Source: Streptomyces flaveolus (lineage in GTDB: Bacteria > Actinomycetota > Actinomycetes > Streptomycetales > Streptomycetaceae). From it: a DNA stretch of 64,000 nucleotides. The notes beneath the pieces are model-generated. The model saw only the letters and a list, made by a program, of their open reading frames with translations. It was not told the DNA's origin and did no database searches. The stretch covers positions 124,001-188,000 of the forward strand of contig NZ_BMRV01000006.1 of the NCBI RefSeq assembly GCF_014648815.1, in the 5' to 3' direction. Below, piece by piece: positions 7,711-16,226 of the stretch (position 1 is the first letter of the stretch; the number at the start of each line of letters is the position of its first letter). A program made the position numbers and the translations under genes.

Positions 7711-9387
7711 CTACGCGTCCGGCGCGGCGTGCACGCGCCGGCCCGCCACGAAGGTCTCCAGGACGCGGGTGGCGGCGATCTCCTCGGACGGCCCGGCGAA
7801 CGGGTCCCGGTCGAGGACGACCAGGTCGGCGGCCTTGCCGACCGCGATGCTGCCGGTGACGTCGTCCAGGTGATTGGCGTAGGCGCCGCCCGCCGTGTAC
7901 GCGGCGACGGCGGTGCCCAGGTCGAGGCGCTGCCCGGGGAGGAAGACCGGGGTGCCCTCGGGCGCCTGTGGGGCGATGCGGTTGACGGCGACGTGGATCG
8001 CCTGGAGCGGGTCTGGGCTGCTGACCGGCCAGTCACTGCCCGCGGCCAGCGTCGCGCCGGCCCGCAGCAGATCGCCGAACGGGTACTGGCGCGTGCCGCG
8101 TTCGACGCCCAGGAAGGGCAGGGTCAGTTCGTCCATCTGCGGTTCGTGGGCGGCCCACAGCATCTGGAGGTTGGCGGTGGCTCCCAGGGCGCGGAAACGG
8201 GGGACGTCGGCGGGGTGCACGACCTGGAGGTGGGCCAGGTGGTGCCGGGTGTCCCGCCACCCGTTGGCCTCGCGGGCCGCCTGCACGGCGTCGAGCGCCT
8301 CGCGCACCGCCCGGTCGCCGAGGGCGTGGAAGTGCACCTGGAAGCCGGCCGCGTCGAGTTCCGTGACGTACGTCCTGAGCTCCGCCGGTGCGACGAAGCT
8401 GATGCCGCTGTTGTCCGAGGCGCAGCCGCAGCCCGTGAGGTACGGGTCGAGCATGGCCGCCGTGTGGTTCTCCGCGATGCCGTCCTGCATGATCTTCACG
8501 GTGGTGGCGCGGAAGCGGTCGCGGGTCAGCTCCTCGCGGCGGGCCACGAGTTCGGGGATCTGCTCCGCGCCCCGCTCGCGGTCCCACCACAGGGCGCCGA
8601 CCACGCGGGCGGTGAGCAGGCCCCGGTCGAGGGCCGCCCGGTAGGCGGGGGCCGGGTCGGTCATGTTGGTGTAGGCGCCGACGATGGCGTCCTGCCAGGC
8701 GGTGACGCCGTGGGAGTGCAGGACGGCCTGGGCGCGCAGCAGGGCGGCGAGCTGTTCGTCCGGTGTGGGGTCCGGGACCAGAGCGCCCACCAGGTGGGCC
8801 GCGCCCTCCTGGAGCATCCCGGTGGGGTTTCCCGCGGCGTCGCGTTCGATCCGGCCGTCGGCGGGGTCGGGGGTGCGGGCGTCGATGCCCGCGCGCTCCA
8901 GCGCCCTGCTGTTGACCCAGGCACCGTGGTGGTCGCGGTTGGGCAGGAACACGGGCCGGTCCGGGACGATCGCGTCGAGGGCCGCGGCCGTGGGCGTACC
9001 GCCGGGGAACGCCTCCATCGACCAGCCGCCGCCGGTGATCCACTCGGCGTCCGGATGCTCGTCCGCGTACGCCCTGATCCTGCGCAGGTACTCGTCCGGG
9101 TCGGTGGTGTCGCCGAGGTGGCACAGGCCGAGTTCGAGGCCGGCACCCTGGGGGTGGACGTGGGCGTCCTGGAAGCCGGGCAGCAGCAGCCTGCCCGTCA
9201 GGTCGACGACCTCGGTGCGCGGCCCGATCAGCTCGCGCACCTCGTCGTGGCCGACGGCCGCGATCCGCCCGTCGCGCACGGCCACGGCGGTGGCGCGGCT
9301 GCGGGCGGGATCGACGGTGTGCACCGGTCCCCCGGTGAGGACGAGGTCGGCGGGTCCGGCGGAGGCGGTGGGCTGGGTGTGAGACAT
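7711..9387 (-). CDS. Metal-dependent amidohydrolase (YtcJ/AepA-like)
   Basis: 558 residues. The opening DLVLTGGPVHTVDPARS followed by LLLPGFQDAHVHPQG gives the amidohydrolase-3 N terminus with its H-x-H metal site. Later metal and catalytic regions include VKIMQDGIAE, HFHALGDRAVREALDA, HLAHLQVVHPADV and LAAGSDWPVSSPDPLQAIH. The ATG at 9387 is 12 bases after GGAG and removes a long spurious upstream extension. It follows the permease gene with a 41-base gap on the same strand, suggesting uptake and hydrolysis of one amide or N-acyl compound. The true substrate cannot be read; family members include N-acyl amidases and formamidases. Confidence 0.85.
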   Translation of the reverse strand: MSHTQPTASAGPADLVLTGGPVHTVDPARSRATAVAVRDGRIAAVGHDEVRELIGPRTEVVDLTGRLLLPGFQDAHVHPQGAGLELGLCHLGDTTDPDEYLRRIRAYADEHPDAEWITGGGWSMEAFPGGTPTAAALDAIVPDRPVFLPNRDHHGAWVNSRALERAGIDARTPDPADGRIERDAAGNPTGMLQEGAAHLVGALVPDPTPDEQLAALLRAQAVLHSHGVTAWQDAIVGAYTNMTDPAPAYRAALDRGLLTARVVGALWWDRERGAEQIPELVARREELTRDRFRATTVKIMQDGIAENHTAAMLDPYLTGCGCASDNSGISFVAPAELRTYVTELDAAGFQVHFHALGDRAVREALDAVQAAREANGWRDTRHHLAHLQVVHPADVPRFRALGATANLQMLWAAHEPQMDELTLPFLGVERGTRQYPFGDLLRAGATLAAGSDWPVSSPDPLQAIHVAVNRIAPQAPEGTPVFLPGQRLDLGTAVAAYTAGGAYANHLDDVTGSIAVGKAADLVVLDRDPFAGPSEEIAATRVLETFVAGRRVHAAPDA

Positions 9388-9428
9388 GTGGCGTGAACTC
9401 CGTGGGAGGGGTGGGGCGGGCGGGGGCG

Positions 9429-10943
9429 TCAGACCGTCTCGCGGTCCGTCGGCAGGGTGGTCAGGGTTTCCGCGTCGGTGCCGCGCCCCGTGGCGAAGTA
9501 CGGAGAACGCCTGACGTACTTGGCCACGGCGGCCATGACGAGCCCGGCCAGCACGATGCCGGCGGGCAGCGAGAACATGAACCAGCCGTTGTCCGGGCTG
9601 AGTTCGAAGTGGTCGCTCATGGTCAGGTACGAGTGTCCGAGGTAGCCGCCGAGACCCAGCAGGACGAGGCTGGACGCGGCGGGCACACCGACGGCGAGCA
9701 GGGCCTCGCGCGGTCCCTCGCGCAGCGCGGAACGGAAACGGACGGCGCAGGCCAGCGCGGTGAGGCCGTAGTACAGGGCGACGACCAGGCCGATGGCGCT
9801 GACGGCGGCCAGCAGCATGTCGCTCAGCTTGGGGATGGCGACGGCGAGCACGGCGGTCACCGCGGCGATCGCGACGAGGACGGCCGTACCGGCGGCGGGA
9901 GTGCCGTACCGGGGGTGGACCCGCGTCCACACCGGCCCCATGGTGCGGTCGCGGCCCATGGCGAGCAGTCCGCGCGCCATCGGGATCAGCGACGCCTGGA
10001 CGGAGGCGACGGCGGAGAACATCAGCGCGATCACGGGCAGCGTGGCCCACGGCTCGGCGGCCAGCTTCTCCCCCAGGTACGGCAGGGCCTGGGGGCCGTT
10101 GTGGATCAGCTCGGCCAGGCTCATCTCGCGCTGGAAGGCGACCGAGGCGAAGAGGAACAGTCCCAGCATGGCGAACAGGGCGATGAGCCCTCCCCGGGCG
10201 GAGTCGCCGGGGCTCCTGGTCTCCTCGGTGACGCTGAAGGCCGCGTCCCAGCCCCAGAAGAAGAACACCGCCAGGACCATGCCCTGGGCGAAGGCGGTGC
10301 CGTCGGATATCGCGAACGGGTCGAACCAGGAGAGGGAGAAGGCGTGGTCGCCGGTGACCACCGCCCAGCCGCAGAGGACCAGCAGGACCACGTACTCGAA
10401 GACCAGCAGGCCGAACTGGAACCGGGTGGCGACGCGGGTGCCGGTGACGGTCAGGACGGCGAGGACGAGGAGGACCACCAGCCCGACCGCCGTGCTGATG
10501 CCCGTGGACATCGGGTCCAGGGCGACGCCGGCGAGGGTGTGCACTCCGGTCCGGTTGGCGAGGATCAGCAGGACCGAGCCCATGACCGCGCTGGTGTAGG
10601 CGCAGAAGACGATCGAGCCGACCACGGTGACCCAGCCGGTCAGGAAGCCCAGCCAGGGACTGAGGGACGTGCCGACCCACACGTAGCCGTTGCCGCAGTT
10701 GGGCTCGGAGCGGTTGAGGCGGGCGTAGGCGAGCGCGATGCCGAGCACCGGCAGGAACGCCAGCAGCAGGAGGGCGGGGGCCTGGAGGCCGACGACGGAG
10801 GCGACCGTGCCCATGCCGATGGCGATGCTGGTGGTGGCGGCCGTGCTGGAGGCGGCGAGGGCGACACCGTCGACGACGCCGAGGGAGCGCTTCAGGGCGG
10901 GACCGGGAGGTGGTGCGGAGGTCGGGGGCGGCACGGAGGGCAT
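9429..10943 (-). CDS. APC-superfamily amino acid/polyamine permease
   Basis: 504 residues, about twelve hydrophobic segments. The N-terminal region LKRSLGVVDGVALAASSTAA and the following glycine-rich helix are typical of the APC family, and SWFDPFAISDGTAFAQGMVLAVFFFWGWDAA is a family-like central stretch. The ATG at 10943 has GAGGAG at good distance. It is the promoter-proximal gene of a two-gene unit with the amidohydrolase, and is divergent from a TetR regulator at 11104, which probably controls it. Substrate unknown, but an amide or amine is plausible from the partner enzyme. Confidence 0.87.
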   Translation of the reverse strand: MPSVPPPTSAPPPGPALKRSLGVVDGVALAASSTAATTSIAIGMGTVASVVGLQAPALLLLAFLPVLGIALAYARLNRSEPNCGNGYVWVGTSLSPWLGFLTGWVTVVGSIVFCAYTSAVMGSVLLILANRTGVHTLAGVALDPMSTGISTAVGLVVLLVLAVLTVTGTRVATRFQFGLLVFEYVVLLVLCGWAVVTGDHAFSLSWFDPFAISDGTAFAQGMVLAVFFFWGWDAAFSVTEETRSPGDSARGGLIALFAMLGLFLFASVAFQREMSLAELIHNGPQALPYLGEKLAAEPWATLPVIALMFSAVASVQASLIPMARGLLAMGRDRTMGPVWTRVHPRYGTPAAGTAVLVAIAAVTAVLAVAIPKLSDMLLAAVSAIGLVVALYYGLTALACAVRFRSALREGPREALLAVGVPAASSLVLLGLGGYLGHSYLTMSDHFELSPDNGWFMFSLPAGIVLAGLVMAAVAKYVRRSPYFATGRGTDAETLTTLPTDRETV

Positions 10944-11014
10944 GAGGGCTCCTCGGGAGGCGGGACGGGGAAGAGCCGCGCGGCAAGGTGATGGAACAAC
11001 CGGCGCCGCATTGC

Positions 11015-11029
11015 GTCAATGCTGTTGAC
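11015..11029. promoter_or_regulatory. Inverted repeat between permease and TetR genes, candidate operator
   Basis: GTCAA-TGCTG-TTGAC, a perfect 5-bp inverted repeat with a 5-base centre, about midway in the 160-base divergent intergenic region. It overlaps a TTGACA-like hexamer at 11025-11030 reading toward the TetR gene. The position suits a TetR-family operator controlling both directions; this is inference. Confidence 0.4.
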
Positions 11030-11103
11030 ATAAGGCGGGGGCGGTCGTTCACTGCGAAAGAGCCGGCCGGAGGGTGGCGGGCCGGCGAGGAAGGGAGCCC
11101 GCG

Positions 11104-11826
11104 ATGACGTCCCGTGTCCCGCAGGAGCGCCGCCGCCGGCGGCCGACTCGCTCCGGGGTCCTGCTGTCGGAGGACCTGATCGTCGAGACCGCCCTGCGGC
11201 TGATCGGCCAGCACGGTCCCGACGCGCTCAGCGTGCGCCGGCTCGGCACCGCCCTGGGCTGCGATCCGAGCGCCCTGTACCGCTACTTCCACGACACCGA
11301 CGACCTGGTGCTCGCCATCGCCGACCGGATCATCGGCGACGCCATGGCCGGGTTCGTGCCCGGGGACGACTGGGTGGCCTCGCTGCGGGAGATGGCTCTG
11401 CGGGTCCGCGCCGGGTATCTCGCCCACCCGCGCGCGGCGGCCATGGCGTCGTACCGGGTGACCCGCCGCCGGAACGAGATCCGGGCCGTCGACACGGGCA
11501 TCGGCCTGCTGCTGTCCGCGGGTTTCGAGCCCGCCCCGGCGGCGCGGCTCTATCTGGCGTTCATCGACACCGTGCTCAGTCACGCGGCCACGGAGGCGGC
11601 CTTCCAGGCGCTCCCCGGGCAGCAGCGCGAGGCCGACCGGACGGCCTGGCGGGCCGTCTACGCCGGCCTCGACCCTCGGTCGTACCCGGCGCTGACCGCG
11701 GCGGGCGAGGGGCTGTCCGTGATGGCGGAGAGCTCCTTCGAGGAGGCGGTGGATCTGATGCTGGAGGCGCTGGCGGCGCGGGCACCGAAGGTGCGGCGGG
11801 GCGGCGCCGGGGGCATCGGCGACTGA
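11104..11826 (+). CDS. TetR-family transcriptional regulator
   Basis: 240 residues. The N-terminal HTH spans roughly residues 20-66 (LIVETALRLIGQHGPDALSV, GTALGCDPSALYRYFHDTDD), the classic TetR pattern ending in LYRYF. The ATG at 11104 is preceded by GGAAGGGAG; a GTG at 11074 would add ten residues but has its purine stretch too close. It is divergent from the permease-amidohydrolase operon and likely represses it, responding to the transported compound. The C-terminal ligand domain shows no features that identify a ligand. Confidence 0.88.
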   Translation: MTSRVPQERRRRRPTRSGVLLSEDLIVETALRLIGQHGPDALSVRRLGTALGCDPSALYRYFHDTDDLVLAIADRIIGDAMAGFVPGDDWVASLREMALRVRAGYLAHPRAAAMASYRVTRRRNEIRAVDTGIGLLLSAGFEPAPAARLYLAFIDTVLSHAATEAAFQALPGQQREADRTAWRAVYAGLDPRSYPALTAAGEGLSVMAESSFEEAVDLMLEALAARAPKVRRGGAGGIGD

Positions 11827-11863
11827 GCGCGCCGGCGTCCCCGACTCGACCCGCACCGGCTCC

Positions 11864-12811
11864 TCAGCGGTGCAGGACGGTCTCCCGCCGCATGCCGCTC
11901 AGCTTCTCGGGGTTGCGCACGGCGTAGAGCCCGGTGATGCGGCCCTCCTCGAAACGCACCGCCATCACGGTGTCCAGCTCGCCGTCGAGCCGCACGATCA
12001 GGGCCGGGTAGCCGTTGACCTGGGCCGCGCCCATGGACACGGCGTCGCCCTGCTTCATCAGCCCGCCGATCATGAGACGGGCCACCTTGTCGGCCCCCGT
12101 GATCGGCCGCAGGACGGCCTGCTTGATGCCGCCGCCGTCGCCCAGCAGGACGACGTCCGGCGCGAGGATGTCGAGCAGCCCCTGGAGGTCGCCCGTCCGG
12201 ACCGCCCGCTGGAACGCGTCGAGCGCGTCCCGGGTCTCCGTCGGCGAGACGACCCCGCGCGGCCGGCGTGCCGCGACGTGCGCGCGTGCCCGGTGCGCGG
12301 TCTGGCGGACGGCGGCCGGGCTCTTGTCGACGGCCTCGGCGATCTCGTCGTAGTCCAGGTCGAAGACCTCGCGGAGCACGAACACCGCCCGCTCGGTCGG
12401 CGTGAGCGTCTCCAGGACCAGCATCATCGCCATCGAGACGCTGTCGGCGAGCTCGACGTCCTCGGCCACGTCGGGCGCGGTGAGCAGCGGCTCGGGCAGC
12501 CAGGAGCCGACGTAGGACTCCTTGCGGCGGCCGAGCGTGCGCAGCCGGGTCAGCGCCTGCCGGGTGGTGATCCGGACCAGGTACGCGCGCGCGTCGCGCA
12601 CCTCGGCGAGGTCGACCCCCGCCCACCGCAGCCAGGTCTCCTGGAGCACGTCCTCGGCGTCGGCGGCCGAGCCGAGCATCTCGTAGGCGACGGTGAACAG
12701 CAGGTTGCGATGGGTGACGAAGGCGTCCGTGGCGACGTCCGTGCGCCGGCCGTCGAGCCGCTCGGTCCCCGCGTCGCCACCCTGTTCCCGGCGGCCGTTG
12801 TCCTCGCTCAT
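11864..12811 (-). CDS. ECF41-group sigma factor with C-terminal SnoaL-like domain
   Basis: 315 residues. Sigma region 2 (about 30-95: LLFTVAYEMLGSAADAEDVL) and region 4 (about 140-195: LTPTERAVFVLREVFDLDYD) are followed by a roughly 110-residue SnoaL/NTF2-like extension with the motifs DGGGI and NPEKL (300-304). That extension, which modulates activity in place of a membrane anti-sigma factor, defines group ECF41. The ATG at 12811 has GGGAG at good spacing. The divergent neighbour is a carboxymuconolactone-decarboxylase-family gene, the commonest ECF41 partner, and both genes have matching promoter motifs (separate entries). Confidence 0.92.
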   Translation of the reverse strand: MSEDNGRREQGGDAGTERLDGRRTDVATDAFVTHRNLLFTVAYEMLGSAADAEDVLQETWLRWAGVDLAEVRDARAYLVRITTRQALTRLRTLGRRKESYVGSWLPEPLLTAPDVAEDVELADSVSMAMMLVLETLTPTERAVFVLREVFDLDYDEIAEAVDKSPAAVRQTAHRARAHVAARRPRGVVSPTETRDALDAFQRAVRTGDLQGLLDILAPDVVLLGDGGGIKQAVLRPITGADKVARLMIGGLMKQGDAVSMGAAQVNGYPALIVRLDGELDTVMAVRFEEGRITGLYAVRNPEKLSGMRRETVLHR

Positions 12812-12858
12812 GACCAGCAGCTCCCGCTCGTTCGCCCGCGACGGTGTCATGCCCACAG

Positions 12859-12885
12859 GACGCCGGTCACCGCCGCCCTGTGACG
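12859..12885 (-). promoter_or_regulatory. Candidate ECF41 autoregulatory promoter
   Basis: On the minus strand CGTCACA (12885-12879), a 16-base spacer, then CGTC (12862-12859). The ECF41 consensus, recalled from published work, is TGTCACA-N16-CGTC; this site differs at one base. It lies 48 bases before the sigma-factor start, at the right distance for autoregulation. Confidence 0.6.
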
Positions 12886-12919
12886 CGCACACGGAGTGGC
12901 ATACGTCACATTGTGGTCC

Positions 12920-12946
12920 TGTCACACGATCCGGGGCGTCGGCATC
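12920..12946 (+). promoter_or_regulatory. Candidate ECF41 promoter of the AhpD-like gene
   Basis: TGTCACA (12920-12926), 16 bases, then CATC (12943-12946), one base from the recalled ECF41 consensus TGTCACA-N16-CGTC. It is 41 bases upstream of the AhpD-like start. With the divergent copy, both genes appear to be targets of the neighbouring sigma factor. Confidence 0.58.
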
Positions 12947-12986
12947 TTGTGTTCGTTCCGTACGAGCACGAGATGAGGACGAGACC

Positions 12987-13472
12987 ATGGACACCCGATT
13001 CAACCTGTTCGAGAACGAGCTCGCCGGCCGGTTCGCCAAGCGGTTCGCGGGCGTCGCCCAGCTGCTCCACCAGTCGCCGCTGCCGCAGTCGACACAGGAA
13101 CTGGTGTCGCTGCGCGCCAGCCAGATCAACGGCTGCGGTCACTGCATCGACATGCACACCAAGGAGGCCGCGGCCGCCGGTGAGACGGCGGTCAGGCTCG
13201 CCCTGGTCGCCGCCTGGCGCGAGTCGACCGTGTTCACCGAGGCCGAGCAGGCCGCGCTGGCACTCACCGAGGAGGGCACCCGGCTCGCCGACGCCCACGA
13301 GGGGGTGTCCGACGAGACCTGGGCCCTGGCGCGCAAGCACTACGACGACGACCAGCTCGCCGCTCTGATCTGCCTGGTCGCCATGATCAACGCGGCGAAC
13401 CGGCTCGCCGTGATCACCCACCAGAAGGGCGGCTCCTACGAGGCCGGCATGTTCGCCGCCGCCATGGGCTGA
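12987..13472 (+). CDS. Carboxymuconolactone decarboxylase / AhpD-like protein
   Basis: 161 residues. The redox motif CGHC (C50, C53) lies in SLRASQINGCGHCIDMHTKE, the AhpD-core hallmark of alkylhydroperoxidase-like members of the carboxymuconolactone decarboxylase family. The ATG at 12987 follows GAGGACGAGACC. It is the standard genomic partner of ECF41 sigma factors and is preceded by a matching promoter. Likely role: peroxide or thiol-linked detoxification in the cytoplasm; the natural reductant and substrate are unknown. A GC-rich hairpin follows the gene. Confidence 0.9.
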   Translation: MDTRFNLFENELAGRFAKRFAGVAQLLHQSPLPQSTQELVSLRASQINGCGHCIDMHTKEAAAAGETAVRLALVAAWRESTVFTEAEQAALALTEEGTRLADAHEGVSDETWALARKHYDDDQLAALICLVAMINAANRLAVITHQKGGSYEAGMFAAAMG

Positions 13473-13497
13473 CCCCCTCACGGCGACGGTGTCCGGC

Positions 13498-13526
13498 CCG
13501 GCCCGGGATCTCCGGTCCCGGGCCGG
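13498..13526 (+). terminator. Hairpin after the AhpD-like gene
   Basis: Perfect 11-bp stem, CCGGCCCGGGA pairing with TCCCGGGCCGG across a 7-base loop, 26 bases after the stop. There is no U-tract, as is common in Streptomyces. Confidence 0.65.
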
Positions 13527-13606
13527 TCCGCCGCATGTCCGGGCCAGAACCTCGACTCTCGGTCACGATTGCATTTCAGCCACCCCTCAGCCCCTTGCCA
13601 TCCGCC

Positions 13607-13644
13607 CGTGTAATCGATTCCAATCCTCCGTGTAATCGATTCCA
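13607..13644 (+). promoter_or_regulatory. Two LacI-type operators before the ribose regulator
   Basis: CGTGTAATCGATTCCA occurs twice, at 13607-13622 and 13629-13644, exactly 22 bases apart, i.e. two helical turns. The core AATCGATT is a palindrome with a central CG step, as LacI-family proteins prefer. The second copy ends 18 bases before the regulator's ATG and abuts its ribosome-binding site, so binding should repress the whole operon. Confidence 0.7.
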
Positions 13645-13662
13645 CGAGGAGGTGGAACGGCG

Positions 13663-14703
13663 ATGGCGAGCATCAAGGACGTCGCCGCCGAGGCGGGCGT
13701 TTCCGTCGCGACGGTCTCGCGCGTCCTCAACGGCCACCCGTCCGTCAGCCCGGACGCCCGCACCCGCGTGCTGGCCGCCGTCGAGGCGCTGGGCTACCGC
13801 CCGAACGCCGTCGCCCGGTCCCTGCGCACCGCCCAGACCCGCACCCTCGGCCTGGTCATCAGCGACGTGCTGAACCCGTACTTCACCGAACTGGCCCGCT
13901 CCGTCGAGGAGGAGGCCCGCGCGCTCGGCTACAGCGTCATCATCGGCAACGCGGACGAGCGGCCCGACCTCCAGGACCACCACGTCACGACGCTGCTGGA
14001 CCGCCGGATCGACGGGCTCCTCGTCTCCCCCACCGACGGCGGCTCCCCCCGCATGCTGGACGCCGCGCGCGCCGGGACGCCCATGGTGTTCGTCGACCGC
14101 TGGATCCCCGGCGTGGACGTGCCCGTCGTCCGGTCGGACGGGCGGGCGGCGGTACGGGACCTGGTCGCGCACCTGCACGGGCTCGGGCACCGGCGGCTCG
14201 CCATCATCGCCGGGCCCGCCGCCACCACGACCGGCCGCGAGCGCGTGGACGCCTTCCGCGAGGCGCTCGGCGCGTACGGGCTTCCCCTGCCCGACGTCTA
14301 CATCGGCCAGGGCGACTTCCAGGCCGACAGCGGACGCCGGGTCACCGAGGGCTTCCTCGACCTGCCCGAACCGCCCGAGGTCGTCTTCGCCGCCGACAAC
14401 CTGATGGCGCTCGGCGCCCTGGACGCCGTACGCGCGCGGGGGATGCGCGTCCCCGACGACATCGCGCTCGCCGCGTTCGACGACATCCGCTGGTTCGTGC
14501 ACACCGATCCGCCGATCACCGCGATCGCCCAGCCCACGGGCGACCTCGGGCGGGCCGCCGTGCGCGCGCTGGTCGACCGCATCGAGGGAGGGGCCGGCGA
14601 GTCCGTCACCCTGCCGGCGCGGCTCGTCGTGCGCCGCTCCTGCGGCGAGCCCGCCTCCCCGCAATACCCGTCCCCGTCCCCCGTACGAAGGAGTACGCCG
14701 TGA
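13663..14703 (+). CDS. rbsR: LacI-family regulator of the ribose operon
   Basis: 346 residues. The N terminus MASIKDVAAEAGVSVATVSR (followed by VLNG) is the LacI helix-turn-helix plus hinge start, and the remainder is a periplasmic-binding-protein-like sensor domain (TLGLVISDVLNPYFTELARS, DDIALAAFDDIRWF). AGGAGGT precedes the ATG. It is the first gene of an operon; its stop overlaps the RbsA start by 4 bases (GTGA). The two upstream repeats are probably its own operators. The ligand is inferred to be ribose from rbsK and rbsD downstream. Confidence 0.9.
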   Translation: MASIKDVAAEAGVSVATVSRVLNGHPSVSPDARTRVLAAVEALGYRPNAVARSLRTAQTRTLGLVISDVLNPYFTELARSVEEEARALGYSVIIGNADERPDLQDHHVTTLLDRRIDGLLVSPTDGGSPRMLDAARAGTPMVFVDRWIPGVDVPVVRSDGRAAVRDLVAHLHGLGHRRLAIIAGPAATTTGRERVDAFREALGAYGLPLPDVYIGQGDFQADSGRRVTEGFLDLPEPPEVVFAADNLMALGALDAVRARGMRVPDDIALAAFDDIRWFVHTDPPITAIAQPTGDLGRAAVRALVDRIEGGAGESVTLPARLVVRRSCGEPASPQYPSPSPVRRSTP

Positions 14704-16226
14704 GCAGCCGCGATCCCGACGAGTTGCTGCGCATCGAGGGCATCCGCAAGACCTTCCCCGGTGTCGTCGCGCTCGACAGCGTCGACTTCGACCTGCGCCG
14801 GGGCGAGGTGCATGTGCTCCTCGGCGAGAACGGCGCGGGCAAGAGCACGCTGATCAAGATGCTCTCCGGCGCCTACACGCCCGACGCAGGGCGGATCCTG
14901 GCCGGCGGCGAGGAGGTGCGCATCAACGGTGCGCAGGACTCCGAGCGGCTCGGGATCGCCACCATCTACCAGGAGTTCAACCTCGTCCCCGATCTGACGG
15001 TCGCGGAGAACATCTTCCTGGGGCGCCAGCCGCGCCGGTTCGGGATGATCGACCGGAAGAAGATGGACGCCGACGCCGAGGTACTGCTCGAGCGGGTGGG
15101 GGTCAACGTCTCCCCCCGTGCGCGGGTGCGTGAACTCGGCATCGCACGGCTCCAGATGGTCGAGATCGCCAAGGCGCTCAGCCTCAACGCGCGCGTGCTC
15201 ATCATGGACGAGCCGACCGCCGTACTCACCTCCGAGGAGGTCGAGAAGCTGTTCGCCATCGTGCGGCGGCTGCGCGAGGACGGTGTCGGCATCGTCTTCA
15301 TCACCCACCACCTGGAGGAGATCGCCGCCCTCGGCGACCGGGTCACCGTCATCCGGGACGGGCGCAGCGTCGGGCAGGTGCCCGCCTCCACGCCCGAGGA
15401 CGAGCTGGTGCGGCTCATGGTCGGGCGGTCGATCGAGCAGCAGTACCCGCGCGAACGCGGCGACGCCGGTGCGGCGCTGCTCAAGGTCGAGGGACTGACC
15501 CGGGACGGCGTCTTCCACGACGTCGGCTTCGAGGTGCGGGCCGGCGAGGTCGTCGGCATCGCGGGCCTCGTCGGGGCCGGGCGGACCGAGGTCGTGCGCG
15601 CCGTGTTCGGCGCCGACCCCTACGACGCGGGGACCGTGCACGTCGCGGGCACCCCGCTGCGGCGGCACGACGTGAACGCCGCGATGGCGGCCGGGATCGG
15701 GCTCGTCCCCGAGGACCGCAAGGGCCAGGGGCTCGTCCTCGACGCCTCCGTCGAGGAGAACCTCGGGCTGGTGACGCTGAAGTCCACCTCCCGCAGGGGG
15801 CTCGTCGACCTCAAGGGCCGGCACGAGGCGGCGGAGCGGATCGCCGGGCAGCTCGGCGTGCGGATGGCCGGGCTCGGCCAGCACGTGCGGACCCTGTCCG
15901 GCGGCAACCAGCAGAAGGTCGTCATCGGCAAGTGGCTGCTGGCGAACACCAAGGTGCTGATCCTCGACGAGCCGACCCGCGGCATCGACGTCGGCGCCAA
16001 GGTCGAGATCTACCAGCTCATCAACGAACTGACGGCCGCCGGTGCCGCCGTGCTCATGATCTCCAGCGATCTGCCGGAGGTGCTCGGCATGAGCGACCGG
16101 GTCGTGGTCATGGCGCAGGGCCGGGTCGCGGGCGAACTGCCCGCCGAACAGGCCACCCAGGACGCCGTGATGGCCCTCGCCGTCAGCACTCACACGAACG
16201 GAACGGAGGCCTCCCGTGGCCACTGA
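14700..16226 (+). CDS. rbsA: Ribose-type ABC transporter ATPase (two nucleotide-binding domains)
   Basis: 508 residues, the normal length of RbsA/XylG/MglA proteins, with two fused ABC domains. The first has Walker A LLGENGAGKSTLIKML near residue 40 and Walker B VLIMDEPTAVLTSEEV. The second has the usual degenerate Walker A (GIAGLVGAGRTEVVRAVFG), the signature LSGGNQQKVVIGKWL and VLILDEPTRGIDVGAKVEIY. The GTG start overlaps the regulator stop by 4 bases and the stop overlaps the permease start by 11, indicating translational coupling. It energises sugar import at the cytoplasmic face. Confidence 0.95.
   Translation: MSSRDPDELLRIEGIRKTFPGVVALDSVDFDLRRGEVHVLLGENGAGKSTLIKMLSGAYTPDAGRILAGGEEVRINGAQDSERLGIATIYQEFNLVPDLTVAENIFLGRQPRRFGMIDRKKMDADAEVLLERVGVNVSPRARVRELGIARLQMVEIAKALSLNARVLIMDEPTAVLTSEEVEKLFAIVRRLREDGVGIVFITHHLEEIAALGDRVTVIRDGRSVGQVPASTPEDELVRLMVGRSIEQQYPRERGDAGAALLKVEGLTRDGVFHDVGFEVRAGEVVGIAGLVGAGRTEVVRAVFGADPYDAGTVHVAGTPLRRHDVNAAMAAGIGLVPEDRKGQGLVLDASVEENLGLVTLKSTSRRGLVDLKGRHEAAERIAGQLGVRMAGLGQHVRTLSGGNQQKVVIGKWLLANTKVLILDEPTRGIDVGAKVEIYQLINELTAAGAAVLMISSDLPEVLGMSDRVVVMAQGRVAGELPAEQATQDAVMALAVSTHTNGTEASRGH

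Noticed and set aside
9388..11856. Continuous minus-strand frame extending the amidohydrolase upstream to 11856
   Set aside because: It runs through the permease and TetR genes in a shadow frame; the conserved amidohydrolase start is the ATG at 9387.
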